A DNA stretch of 41,410 nucleotides, from assembly GCA_946185925.1 (NCBI GenBank), contig CAMHLH010000002.1:1-41410 (forward strand). Reading direction: 5' to 3'. This stretch comes from an uncultured Treponema sp. (lineage in GTDB: Bacteria > Spirochaetota > Spirochaetia > Treponematales > Treponemataceae). Positions within the stretch are counted from its first letter, which is position 1. Each line of letters begins with the position of its first letter. Below are positions 1 through 10,008 of the stretch, in pieces. The translations under genes and the position numbers were made by a program. The notes under the pieces were generated by a model. It ran no database searches and had not been told where the DNA came from. It saw nothing but the letters and a program-made list of their open reading frames with translations.

Positions 1-113
1 GCGGGTCAAGCCCGCTGCGGTACAACCAGTTGTTATGTGGACGCCCGCACTGGGGGAAGAGGTGTAAGCAGAAAAATCTTTACAGATTGAATTTTCCATA
101 CAACAATTACATC

Positions 114-908
114 ATGCATTTTATCCAGAAAATTGAGATTCGTGAAAATGAAAAGCCTCGCAATGACAAGGGGGACACTTCGACGCTGAAGATTGCGCTT
201 TTGGCGTTCGGGCTTCCGGGACTTGTGATGCTTGTGATTATGTGCCTGATTCTCCCTTCCAAAATTGAGTATGTTGTAAAAGGCGAACCTGTAAAGGCGG
301 AGCTGATTTCCGTTTCCGACAAAGGTTCCAGGTTTTCTTTTTATTACAATGAAAAAAAATATGAAATTCATCCTGGTGTTCGCAGCGCCGCATGGACGGA
401 AGGGGAAACTTTCACCGTATATGTGCTGAACGGCGAGCCTTATAAAGCGCGGTTGCAGTCAGAATTGTTTTTTGCTCCGATGTTCCTGCTTGTTATGGGA
501 GGCGTTTTCTTTTATATAGGCTTCAAGGTGGGACTTTTAGACTACCTCAAGACAGAGCTCTTCAACAAGCGTTTCTGGAAGGAGCATCCCTGGGTGGTGA
601 TTCCCGCAAGCAATGCCGTCGAAACAGAAGGAACTGTAATGGAGATTGTCGAGCATGATGCCAAGCGGGACACGACAATAAACAGAAGATTGCGCTACAA
701 AAAAAATTACAGCCTTGTCTGCCGCTACGAGCAAGATGGACAAGAGAAATATCTTGAAAGCGCGGTTTTCTGGACCGAACCCTACAAATTCATAAAACCG
801 GGAACAAAGGTGAGCATTCTTTTGGACAAGACCAAGAGCGGAAAATTCATTGTGGATGTTAACGCTCTTTTTAGGAATGCGGCTGAAAAAATCGGAGAGG
901 ATAAATGA
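114..908 (+). CDS. DUF3592-like membrane protein (hypothetical)
   Basis: ORF track 30..908; ATG at 114 (MHFIQKIEIRENEK) is a more plausible start than 30. Two hydrophobic segments; 'Y..DG' style extracytoplasmic segments resemble DUF3592-type proteins. Confidence 0.6.
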   Translation: MHFIQKIEIRENEKPRNDKGDTSTLKIALLAFGLPGLVMLVIMCLILPSKIEYVVKGEPVKAELISVSDKGSRFSFYYNEKKYEIHPGVRSAAWTEGETFTVYVLNGEPYKARLQSELFFAPMFLLVMGGVFFYIGFKVGLLDYLKTELFNKRFWKEHPWVVIPASNAVETEGTVMEIVEHDAKRDTTINRRLRYKKNYSLVCRYEQDGQEKYLESAVFWTEPYKFIKPGTKVSILLDKTKSGKFIVDVNALFRNAAEKIGEDK

Positions 909-1600
909 CTATAGCGGTTATAAAAGGATTCATTGCGGTAATCTTGTCCACTTATTTAGACAGTTCTATGAGTTGGGGACTGCTGATAGCTCTCCTTCAG
1001 TTTCTCATAGGTCTCTTTATTGAACTGCCGCTCTTGGGCTTTGGAACACGGAAGGTCGACGCGGAGTGCTTCAACATAAGAGATGCGACGGTGACAGGCC
1101 GCGCCAACAGCATCGGCCAGGGGAGTTTCAAGTTTTATATTCCAAGATTGAAGATTCCCACATACCGCTATATTGTGGATGGAAAACTGTATATTTCATC
1201 TCCTATGCTTATGAGCAATCTTCCGAGCTACAATCCTGTCGCAGGTCCGTGTACGATTCGGGTGAAGAAAAGCAAGCCGTGGAAGATGATTTCTCCTTTG
1301 CGCCACTCCGCAGCCTCCATTTTGTATGCGCTGGCGTTGGGTTGGCTGGTTCTGCCAGGCATTTTGTCGCTGGCGGACGCTGATTTTCAGAAGATTCTGC
1401 ATCCTGCTTCTGAAAATATTTCCATCAGGGAATTGATGGACGAGATGAAGCCTTCCAGTGAATTTTCCGACAACGATTACGAAAACGATTACGATGAGTA
1501 TTGGAACGACGATTGGCTGCAAGATCTTCGGGACACCTCTTCCGAAGATTCCACAGAGGATTATGTTCCTTATGAATCGTTATACCCAAGCACGCCCTAG
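905..1600 (+). CDS. hypothetical membrane protein
   Basis: ORF overlaps the upstream stop by ATGA (905-908), so likely translationally coupled; N-terminal hydrophobic segments; acidic C-terminus. Confidence 0.6.
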   Translation: MTIAVIKGFIAVILSTYLDSSMSWGLLIALLQFLIGLFIELPLLGFGTRKVDAECFNIRDATVTGRANSIGQGSFKFYIPRLKIPTYRYIVDGKLYISSPMLMSNLPSYNPVAGPCTIRVKKSKPWKMISPLRHSAASILYALALGWLVLPGILSLADADFQKILHPASENISIRELMDEMKPSSEFSDNDYENDYDEYWNDDWLQDLRDTSSEDSTEDYVPYESLYPSTP

Positions 1601-1660
1601 GGCACAGCTAAAAATGATTAATTGTCAACTCACCTGCTGAGTATGATATAGGAGAATGCT

Positions 1661-2383
1661 ATGGAACAACTAACTGAACAGACGGAGGAAAAATCGAAAA
1701 AAGGATTTATTAAAGACCCTGGTTTTCTGTCTTTTTTTGCAATACCGGTTTACATGTTCGGCTACAATCCACTTCAGAAGAAAATCGTGTGTGCCGCATC
1801 GGACGCTCTTGCCGTTCACCCGTCCTGGCTCAAATATCTTGGATTTATTTTTTTGCTTTTTGTCACTTTTGTGATTTTTGACGCGCGCGGGGAAATGTCT
1901 GTTTCAAATTCATGGGATAGGAAAACATGGAAAGAAAAAAGAAAGCCCCTTTTTATTACGGGTCTGATTTTATTTTTATTCTGTTTTATTACGCCGTTTT
2001 TTTGCCGCTTGGAACTTTATGACGGAACTGTGAAAAGAAGGTTCGTTATAGAACAATTGTCAAAAGATTATAATCTTGCCGAAGCTGAAAGCATGCAGGT
2101 CGGATTCACACTGATAACGACGCGTAGCGGAGGGAAGAGTTCGGCCAACGCCCATTTGATTCGTGAATACAAAGCTTATGTTTCTTATAAATTCGGAAAC
2201 AAGAAGTTCAGGTTTTATGATGTCGATTTTGAGGACGAGCGAGTGATGATATCCGTGATAGAAAAATACAAGGACGCGCTTCCCCTTGAGTTAGAAAGAA
2301 AGCATCTTGAAGGTTTTGTCACTTACAACGGTGCAGATGAATCCTTGCGACTTTATCTTAAGAAACTGTTTGGGGAGGAATGA
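1661..2383 (+). CDS. hypothetical membrane protein
   Basis: Long ORF, ATG preceded by 'aggagaatgct'; two predicted TM segments. Confidence 0.6.
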   Translation: MEQLTEQTEEKSKKGFIKDPGFLSFFAIPVYMFGYNPLQKKIVCAASDALAVHPSWLKYLGFIFLLFVTFVIFDARGEMSVSNSWDRKTWKEKRKPLFITGLILFLFCFITPFFCRLELYDGTVKRRFVIEQLSKDYNLAEAESMQVGFTLITTRSGGKSSANAHLIREYKAYVSYKFGNKKFRFYDVDFEDERVMISVIEKYKDALPLELERKHLEGFVTYNGADESLRLYLKKLFGEE

Positions 2384-2488
2384 CACAGGAACAGCTTGCA
2401 GAAAAGGGATGGAACCGCTATGTCTTTGCGATTCCATCCTTGTACAGACCTGTCCGACAACTAGGTCACCGCACAGGTCGATTTAAGC

Positions 2489-4456
2489 TTATTTCGTCAA
2501 AAGCGCGTTCATCGCCTTCACGAACGCGTTCGGGTCCTTGATTTCCGCGCCGGAAACGAGAATCGCCTGGTCGAGGAGGACTTCAGAGACGTTGGCGATG
2601 TAGGCTTCGTCGGAGCAGTTCTCAAGGGTCTTCACGAAAGCGTGGTCGGCGTTCACTTCGAGAATCGGCTTTATTCCGGCTCCCTCCTGTCCCATCGCCC
2701 TCATCATGCGCTCCATCTGGATTCCAGGGTCGTTCTCGTCAACAACCACGCACGACGGAGAGTCGGAAAGACGCTTTGAAAGGACGACATCCTTCACGCG
2801 GTCGCCGAGAGCCTTCTTGATTTTCTCCTGCACCGGCTTGAACGCCTCTTCCTTCTTCTTGGCCTCTTCCTTGTCAACTCCAAGCTCGTCGTCACTTCCG
2901 GCCCTGTTCACGGCCTTGAGCTCGAATTCCTTGTACTTGTTGAGCGACGGAATCACGATGTCGTCGATGTCGTCGGCCATGATGAGGACTTCAAAGCCCT
3001 TCTTCTTGTAGGCTTCGAGGAGCGGAGACGAGCGGAGGTTCTTCTCGTCGGTTCCTGTGATGTAGTAGATTGCCTTCTGCTCAGGCTTCATTCTTGAAAC
3101 ATAGTCGGCGAAGCTCGTCCACTTGTCGTCGCCGTTGCCGGAGTCGTCTGTGGACTTGAACCTGACGATTTCCGCGATTTCGTCCCTGTTGGCGTAGTCG
3201 GCGTACAAGCCTTCCTTCATCGGGCGGTTGAAATTCTTGACGAACTTGTTCCACTTTTCGATGGAAGCCTTCTCCTCGTCGGTCGGTTTCTCTGATTTTC
3301 TCGCCTTGTCGGCCTCCTCGCCCATCTTCTTGAATTCGGAGAGGAGTTTCTTGACGGAAGCCCTCTTGATGTTGTCCAGAATCTTGTTCTGCTGGAGGAT
3401 TTCGCGGCTCACGTTCAAAGGCAAGTCCTCGCTGTCGATGATACCGCGGACGAAGCGGAGGTAGGCCGGAAGAAGCTCCCTGTCGTCGTCGGTGATGAAG
3501 ACGCGCTTGACGTAGAGTTTCACGCCGCTCTGGTAGTCGGCCTGGTACATGTCGAACGGAGCCTGCTGTGGAACGTAGAAGAGAGTCGTGTACTCCTGTG
3601 TTCCCTCTGCGTGGGTGTGCACATAGTGGAGCGGGTCAGTAGAATCGTGGGAAATCGTCTTGTAGAAGTCGTTGTAGTCCTCTTTCTTGAGCTCTGACTT
3701 GGACCTCTTCCACAATGCGGAAGCCGAGTTTATCTGGTCGACTTTAGCCTCGCTTCCCGTCGTGTTTCCCTTGTCGTCGTAGGTGTTCTGCGTGTAGTGG
3801 AGGTAAATCGGGAAGGCGATGTGGTCGGAGTATTTCTTGATGAGCTCCTCAAGCTTCCATCTTGAAGCGTACTCTTTCGAATCGTCGTTCAAGACCATCT
3901 CGATTGCAGAACCGTGCTTCTCCTTGTCGTCGAATCCGTATTTCTTGGCCTCGTCGGAATCCGCCTTGATTTCGTCCACGGAATAAGAATTGGTGCCGTC
4001 GGAAGACCACTTGAAGACCTTGTCGCTTCCGGCCTTTCTCGTGATGACGTTTATCTGCTTGGCCGCCATGAAAGCCGAGTAGAAGCCCACGCCGAACTGT
4101 CCGATGAGGTTGGACTCTCCAGCGTTCTTGTCCTGCGACACGCGCTCTATGAACGCTTTCGTGCCGGAGCGGGCGATTGTTCCGAGGTTGTTGTTCAAGT
4201 CGTCCTCGTCCATTCCGATTCCAGAATCCTGAACCGTGAGGATTTTGTTCGGGTCGTCGAACGTGATGTCGATTCTCGGGTCTGTCTTTATGTTCTTGTA
4301 AGCGGCGTCTGAGACTGTCAGATAGTTGAGTTTGTCCAACGCATCCGATGCATTCGAAACGATTTCGCGGAGGAAAATGTCCTTGTTGGAATACATTGAA
4401 TGGATGATGAGCTTCAAAAGCTGGTTTACTTCGGTCTGAAATTGATGTTGTGCCAT
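2489..4456 (-). CDS. htpG: molecular chaperone HtpG (Hsp90 family)
   Basis: Protein MAQHQFQTEVNQLLKLIIHSMYSNKDIFLREIVSNASDALDKLNYL, DSGIGM, GQFGVGFYSAFM, GIIDSEDLPLNVSREILQ are Hsp90/HtpG hallmarks. Confidence 0.98.
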   Translation of the reverse strand: MAQHQFQTEVNQLLKLIIHSMYSNKDIFLREIVSNASDALDKLNYLTVSDAAYKNIKTDPRIDITFDDPNKILTVQDSGIGMDEDDLNNNLGTIARSGTKAFIERVSQDKNAGESNLIGQFGVGFYSAFMAAKQINVITRKAGSDKVFKWSSDGTNSYSVDEIKADSDEAKKYGFDDKEKHGSAIEMVLNDDSKEYASRWKLEELIKKYSDHIAFPIYLHYTQNTYDDKGNTTGSEAKVDQINSASALWKRSKSELKKEDYNDFYKTISHDSTDPLHYVHTHAEGTQEYTTLFYVPQQAPFDMYQADYQSGVKLYVKRVFITDDDRELLPAYLRFVRGIIDSEDLPLNVSREILQQNKILDNIKRASVKKLLSEFKKMGEEADKARKSEKPTDEEKASIEKWNKFVKNFNRPMKEGLYADYANRDEIAEIVRFKSTDDSGNGDDKWTSFADYVSRMKPEQKAIYYITGTDEKNLRSSPLLEAYKKKGFEVLIMADDIDDIVIPSLNKYKEFELKAVNRAGSDDELGVDKEEAKKKEEAFKPVQEKIKKALGDRVKDVVLSKRLSDSPSCVVVDENDPGIQMERMMRAMGQEGAGIKPILEVNADHAFVKTLENCSDEAYIANVSEVLLDQAILVSGAEIKDPNAFVKAMNALLTK

Positions 4457-4549
4457 TTCTTTTTCTCCAAACAGCGGCCGACAGAAAAATGCGGCCTGAT
4501 ATTTATGAATTCAAATTAATAAAGAAAAAGCGAATCGGCAAAAAAAAGA

Positions 4550-4567
4550 GACCGCCAAAAGACGGTC
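4550..4567 (-). terminator. intrinsic terminator downstream of the 4592..5580 gene
   Basis: Minus strand GACCGTC-TTTT-GGCGGTC followed by TCTTTTTTT. Confidence 0.75.
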
Positions 4568-4591
4568 CCCTAAAAACAGCTTCAAGTCAAA

Positions 4592-5580
4592 TTAGAGAGT
4601 CTTTCTGATTCCCTGCTGCTCGACTTTGATTACAGAGATTACGGCACCGACGAGGGCGGCAACCCAGCCGATTGCGATGATGCAAGTTCCGAAGCAGACG
4701 CTGTACTCAGTGCCTTCGAGGTAGCTTGGAATTGTTATGCAAGCGGCGATTCCGAAAGCGGCTCCGACAAGCCAGACGAGAACGTCGAGGACGACACTGT
4801 TCGTGCAGATGAAGACCACGATTCCGGCGATTGACATGAGCCAGAGAATGACGAGGAATGTCGAGTTGTAAGCGAATCCACCAGCAGAGTCGGCGATGTT
4901 GAAGAAACCGGCGGCACCTGTGATGGACGGCGTTCCTGGCTCGTAGGCTGTGAAAATCTCGTTCTTCCAGTCGTACTCGGAGAAATCGACTTTCTTGAGG
5001 CCGTATTTTTTCAGATACTGCTCTTTTGTGTTGGCTTCAGGATGCTTCTGGGCGAATTTTTCAGTAGAGAGCTTCAAGTCATCGTACTCAGGATACTCCG
5101 CGACATCAAAATCAGAGAGGTCGTCGTCTGTGAATCCGCAGAGGAGCGATTTTGTAGAAGTGATGTCCTTGACGTATTTCTGTGGAAGTTTCTCGGTCTT
5201 TTTGTTTGTGACTTTCTTTGTAGCAGAAACGGCATCAACGGCCTTCTTCACAGCCTCGTTGGAAGCAGCGATTGCATTCACTTCATCGATTGTCGTCAAT
5301 TCCGCGACAGCTTCGGCGGCTTCGCCTTCAGCAGCAACGGCATTCGCCGCAGACGCCTTGAGAACAGCATTGGCCGCATTGATTTTGTCGGCGTTGATTT
5401 CATCGGCAGAACGGTCCACAACCTCTTCGGTGCTGATTTCAACATCAGCATATTTGAGTCCCTTCACTTGATCCTGGACTTTTATGATTGGAACCATGAA
5501 TCCAATGAATGTGACCGCAGAGCCAATTGCGAAAATCTTTCGGCTCAAAGATCTTTTTTTCAAGTTATCTACGAATGACA
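4592..5580 (-). CDS. hypothetical membrane protein with Ala-rich extracytoplasmic segment
   Basis: In-frame ATG at 5580 (MSFVDNLKKRSLSRKIFAIGSAVTFIGF) is preferred over the longer track ORF; N-terminal TM, Ala/Glu-rich region, three or more C-terminal TMs. Confidence 0.65.
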
Positions 5581-5770
5581 TAGAATACTCCTTATTTAAA
5601 ATTAAATTTTTCACATTATATACTGTTATTTTTGGCAAAGTCCATTGAAAAACCTCCCAAAAACTTACACCTTTTTTCAAAGAACCGTTATTCCGTGGTC
5701 ATTTTTGCATTATTTTCAATGTGAAATCCATGTCGAATTTAGAACGGCTTTAAACTATAATTTTCCCATT

Positions 5771-6949
5771 ATGGCAACAATTTACGAAAAAGCACTCGAA
5801 AAACACGAAGAATGGAAGGGCAAGATTTCAACAGAAGTGAAAATGCCGCTTGAGACAAGGGACGATTTGTCCGTCGCATACACGCCTGGTGTCGCGGAGC
5901 CTTGCAGGCAAATCCACAAGAATCCCGACGACGTTTACAAGTACACATGGAAGGGGAACACGATAGCGGTCGTCTCCGACGGAACGGCCGTCCTCGGACT
6001 CGGCGACATCGGACCTGCGGCGGGTCTTCCCGTCATGGAAGGGAAGTGCGTGCTCTTCAAGAAATTCGCGGGCGTGGACGCGGTTCCGCTCTGCATCGAC
6101 ACGAAGGACCCGCAGAAAATCATCGAATTCTGCAAGCAGATTGCACCGACTTTCGGCGGAATCAACCTTGAGGACATCTCGGCTCCGCGCTGCGTGGAAA
6201 TCGAGCGCACCCTCATAAAGGAGCTGGACATTCCGGTCTTCCACGACGACCAGCACGGAACGGCGATTGTCGTTACGGCGGCCATAATGAACGCGCTCAA
6301 GGTGGCGGGAAAGAAGCCTGAGGACTGCACGCTCATCGTCTCTGGAACAGGCGCCGCCGGCTCTTCGATAATCAGGATGCTCCACAAATTCGGAATCGGA
6401 AAAATCTACGGATTCAACATCAACGGAATCGTTATAAAAGAAGATTACGACAAGTACGACTTCCTCACGAAGGAGCTCACGGAAATCACGAACCCGGACA
6501 ACAAGCGCATGACACTCAAGGAAGCCATGGTGGGCGCGGACATCTTCGTCGGCGTCTCGGCACCGAATCTGGTTTCGGAGGAGATGGTGAAGTCGATGGC
6601 TCCGAAGTCGATTGTGTTCGCGATGGCGAACCCGGAGCCAGAAATCACATACGAGAAGGCGAAGGCGGCCGGAGCGTACATCATCGGAACGGGACGCTCT
6701 GACTATCCGAACCAGATAAACAACCTTTTGGCGTTCCCGGGACTTTTCAGGGGCGCGCTCGACTGCAGGGCCTCCAAAATCACCGAGGAGATGAAGATTG
6801 CGGCGAGCCGTGGCCTGGCATCCCTCGTCTCGGAAGCGGAACTGGGGCCGGACATGATAATTCCGTCCGTGTTCGACCCAAGAGTCTCGAAAGTCGTGGC
6901 GGCGGCCGTTGCCGAAGAGGCGAAAAAAGCTGGACTAGCCAGAATCTAA
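5771..6949 (+). CDS. NAD(P)-dependent malic enzyme (malate dehydrogenase, decarboxylating)
   Basis: Start at ATG 5771 (MATIYEKALEKHEEWKGKIST); motifs VAYTPGVAEPCRQI, FHDDQHGTAIVV, VSGTGAAGSSI, FAMANPEPEI. Confidence 0.95.
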   Translation: MATIYEKALEKHEEWKGKISTEVKMPLETRDDLSVAYTPGVAEPCRQIHKNPDDVYKYTWKGNTIAVVSDGTAVLGLGDIGPAAGLPVMEGKCVLFKKFAGVDAVPLCIDTKDPQKIIEFCKQIAPTFGGINLEDISAPRCVEIERTLIKELDIPVFHDDQHGTAIVVTAAIMNALKVAGKKPEDCTLIVSGTGAAGSSIIRMLHKFGIGKIYGFNINGIVIKEDYDKYDFLTKELTEITNPDNKRMTLKEAMVGADIFVGVSAPNLVSEEMVKSMAPKSIVFAMANPEPEITYEKAKAAGAYIIGTGRSDYPNQINNLLAFPGLFRGALDCRASKITEEMKIAASRGLASLVSEAELGPDMIIPSVFDPRVSKVVAAAVAEEAKKAGLARI

Positions 6950-6967
6950 AAGAGCGGCGGCAGAAAG

Positions 6968-7741
6968 ATGAAGCGGAAGGGAGTTCTATCGATTGTTTTT
7001 CTCATTTCGGTTGCGCTTCCCGCTTTCTCTTTCACGATAAATTCGAGGTCGGACATTCTCCACTGGACGATAGACTCGACCTCGGGCAGGCAGCTCTTCA
7101 ACTTGATGGCGAAGGAGAACGGAAAGAACGTGGAAAGCTCGTTCGTGCTTGAGACGAGCGGGCTTCTCTTCCATTCGTTCTTCAAAAAAAGGCTCACTTC
7201 AAGGGCGGTCCTCGACTTCGGTTTTTCCGAAAAACCGGATTTTCTTTGGAGCGAGCAGTCGAATTTTTTGGACGCGTACAACAAGAAGACAATCAACGAG
7301 AATTTGAAGAGCGTGGAATTCGAGTACCAGTACTATTTTCCGAAAATCGGAACGTGGTTCTTGAATTTCATGCCGTTCGTGGGGTTCTCTTTCGTAAATC
7401 TAGTTGACGATTTGTTCTATGGAGATTCAAACGGAGAGTTCACCTATTTCAGCCCGGCCGGCGGTGTCCAATACTACAGGAGCGTGAACAAGCATTTCTC
7501 GCACACTTACTACGCTTCTTACTCCCCGATGATGATAATCGACGACATGCGCTACCAGCACACCGTCCACTACATGAACTACGGCGCGGAATTCACTGTG
7601 AACGTCAGCCCGTTCTCTCTCATGCTCTTCATGATAGTGAGGAAAGTGTTCGAGGATTTCGAGCAGGTCTTCATCCTGGCGAACACGGACTACACGATAA
7701 ATTCCACGGAGATAGGATTCTCCTTCAAGACGATGCTCTGA
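6968..7741 (+). CDS. hypothetical exported protein
   Basis: ORF with N-terminal signal peptide (MKRKGVLSIVFLISVALPAFSF); beta-rich, possibly envelope-associated. Confidence 0.65.
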   Translation: MKRKGVLSIVFLISVALPAFSFTINSRSDILHWTIDSTSGRQLFNLMAKENGKNVESSFVLETSGLLFHSFFKKRLTSRAVLDFGFSEKPDFLWSEQSNFLDAYNKKTINENLKSVEFEYQYYFPKIGTWFLNFMPFVGFSFVNLVDDLFYGDSNGEFTYFSPAGGVQYYRSVNKHFSHTYYASYSPMMIIDDMRYQHTVHYMNYGAEFTVNVSPFSLMLFMIVRKVFEDFEQVFILANTDYTINSTEIGFSFKTML

Positions 7742-7756
7742 TTTTCCGCAGTCGGC

Positions 7757-9853
7757 TCACGGAAGAACGCAGAGCCCTTTGCCGCGGAATTTCCTCTCCG
7801 GAGCGTCCGCCTTCTCCTCGAAGAACTCTCCCATGTAGAACCAGCCGACTCTTCCCTTCCCTGTTTCCACCTTCTCCCCTCCGAGCCAGATTTTCTTTCT
7901 TTCGTCGTCCGGAACTTTCCTGAAGCTCTCGTCCCTTTTCGACTCGTAGTTTTCGATGAGCTTTGAGATGAAGTCCTTGGGCACGGTCGGCTTTGGCATT
8001 TGGAAGTCGAAATAGTTCTGCACTGGAACGTTCAAATCCTCTCCGTGCATCCACTGGTTCAGCGAATAATCCAAGAATCTTCCGTATTTGTTCGATTTTT
8101 TCTCGCCCTCGAAATGCATTCCGTTCTTGGCGAAGAGGGGCTGGTCGTCGTTCAAAATGGGCTTCAAGTCTGGAATCAGCCCCTCCTTCCATTCCTTGAA
8201 GGCGCGGGAGTGGCGAGTGAGGACGAATTTGTGCCAGAAACACGAATCCAAGAGTCCGTTCTCGTAGAACTGCCGGAGCGTCTCCATCGAATTCATCAAG
8301 TCGATTGGCTTCTCCCACCAGTAGCCGTAAATCATGTAAGCGTGGACGAGAATTCCGGCTTCCTTGAACGCGCAGCACGCACCCACGATGGATTCGAGGT
8401 CGGTGCCCTTGTGGATTGCGGTCAGACCGTTTCCGGTCGCGCTCTCAAGTCCCGCCGACACGCCCACGAGACCTCCCGCGGCGAGGAAATCCGCCACGTC
8501 GCGGCTGAAATATTTTTCGAATCTCACGTTGCCCCACCACGAAAGCGGATAGCCGTGCGCGATGTTCTCTTTTGCGAATTCCACCATCATCGAAGGCGGC
8601 ATGGCCTCGTCCACGAAATGGATTCCGAAAACGCCCTTCTCCTCCGCAGTCCGCAAAAGCCCCTCGTAGAGCGCGTGGACGTCGGTCGGGCAGAACGAGC
8701 AGACGTAATCGAGCGTCACGTCGCAGAAGGCGCACTTGTGCCAGTAGCAGCCGTGCGCCATGTACGCCTTTATCCACGCGCCGTCCGACCAGAGCCTGTG
8801 CATCGGGTTCTTGTCGTCCAGCAATCTTGGGTATCTTGAAAAATCGATGTCGGAAAAATCGGGCACGAGAGTCCTGGTCACTTCCTTCTCGTACTTCTCG
8901 GACTCCTCGTCGCGCTCAAGAACGTCCGAAACGGAACCATTTTTGAAGAAGCGCATCTTGAAGAATTTCTCCGACTTGTCCAGAAGCTGTTTGTAGCCTG
9001 AGTAGCCCCTGTCGAAGCTCAGAGCGTCGCAGTATTTTGACAGGGCGGGTTCGACAGTCTCCCGAAGCTCCGTGTTGATGAAGCCGCCCCCCATGGAGAC
9101 GAAGACTTTCTCGCCGAACTTTTCCTTGAAGAATTTTCCGGTGGCGAGGGCGGCCGCGAACGTGCCGGCGAAGGGGACTGAAATCAGGACGAGGTCGCTT
9201 TTCAAATCCATGCGCTCAAGAATCGGAAGGTAGAATTCGGTCATGACTGGCGAGGACGCGCCCTTTTCGATTTGGGCGAACGTGGATTCGCTCACTGTGA
9301 GAGCCTCGGCGTAGCGCACAAGGCTGAAGTTGGGGTCGAAGACGGCCGCTATGAAGTCGGCGATGTCGGCGAGGGCGAAACTCGCGAGGCTCCGCGCGTC
9401 GTCGGTGGAGAGGTCGTGGTCGAGGCTTTCAAGGAAATTCTCCATGCGGCTCCCGCGGGGGACGTGCGCTCCGAAGACGAAGCGGTGCGCGTTCTCGAAT
9501 CCGCTCTTGTCGGCGCGGAGAATCGACACGATGTCGTCTATCCAGTCAATCCAGAGTTTCTTTGTGGAGACGTAGCGCCGCAAGTTGAAAGCGGTTCCGT
9601 CGTCTCCGTTCTTCTCCGCATCAGAAGCTTTTTGCAGTGCTTTCTCGGAGCAGAGTGAAAAAAGCCGCTCAAGCCCCTTCCTGGAAAAAACCGCATAGAA
9701 AAGCTCGATTCCCAAATCCAGCCACTTCACGCTTTCGATTCTGTCTTTGAATTCTTCCCTTCTGAAAAACGCCGAAAGATAAGCTCCGCTTGGATAAGCC
9801 GTGTTCAGCTGCACGATTGGTGGTTGGATTATTAGAACGTTCATGAAGAACAT
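7757..9853 (-). CDS. B12-binding-domain radical SAM protein
   Basis: N-terminal MNVLIIQPPIVQLNTAYPSGAYLSAFF (cobalamin-binding-like) and a Cys cluster HGCYWHKCAFCDV; GGVSAGLES motif. Confidence 0.85.
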   Translation of the reverse strand: MFFMNVLIIQPPIVQLNTAYPSGAYLSAFFRREEFKDRIESVKWLDLGIELFYAVFSRKGLERLFSLCSEKALQKASDAEKNGDDGTAFNLRRYVSTKKLWIDWIDDIVSILRADKSGFENAHRFVFGAHVPRGSRMENFLESLDHDLSTDDARSLASFALADIADFIAAVFDPNFSLVRYAEALTVSESTFAQIEKGASSPVMTEFYLPILERMDLKSDLVLISVPFAGTFAAALATGKFFKEKFGEKVFVSMGGGFINTELRETVEPALSKYCDALSFDRGYSGYKQLLDKSEKFFKMRFFKNGSVSDVLERDEESEKYEKEVTRTLVPDFSDIDFSRYPRLLDDKNPMHRLWSDGAWIKAYMAHGCYWHKCAFCDVTLDYVCSFCPTDVHALYEGLLRTAEEKGVFGIHFVDEAMPPSMMVEFAKENIAHGYPLSWWGNVRFEKYFSRDVADFLAAGGLVGVSAGLESATGNGLTAIHKGTDLESIVGACCAFKEAGILVHAYMIYGYWWEKPIDLMNSMETLRQFYENGLLDSCFWHKFVLTRHSRAFKEWKEGLIPDLKPILNDDQPLFAKNGMHFEGEKKSNKYGRFLDYSLNQWMHGEDLNVPVQNYFDFQMPKPTVPKDFISKLIENYESKRDESFRKVPDDERKKIWLGGEKVETGKGRVGWFYMGEFFEEKADAPERKFRGKGLCVLP

Positions 9854-10008
9854 TGTAGCAGTTTTGAAGGAAGAAAGTCCAAAACGAAAGTCCGCAACTT
9901 AAGAACATCGGCTGAATCGGCCGATAAAATTAGAAATGTTTTTTTTCAGCGAACCAGTGAAAGGCGTGCCTGCGCTCTTCTGTCTGGGAACGAATTCAAG
10001 GAGTAAAG

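Noticed and set aside
7219-7237. Palindrome CGGTTTTTCcGAAAAACCG inside the 6968..7741 ORF
   Set aside because: Single short occurrence encoding an ordinary peptide (GFSEKPDF); no repeat or positional context suggesting function.
7725-8378. 217-aa minus-strand ORF in another frame of the radical SAM gene
   Set aside because: Overlaps well-supported coding sequence; Arg-rich out-of-frame product.
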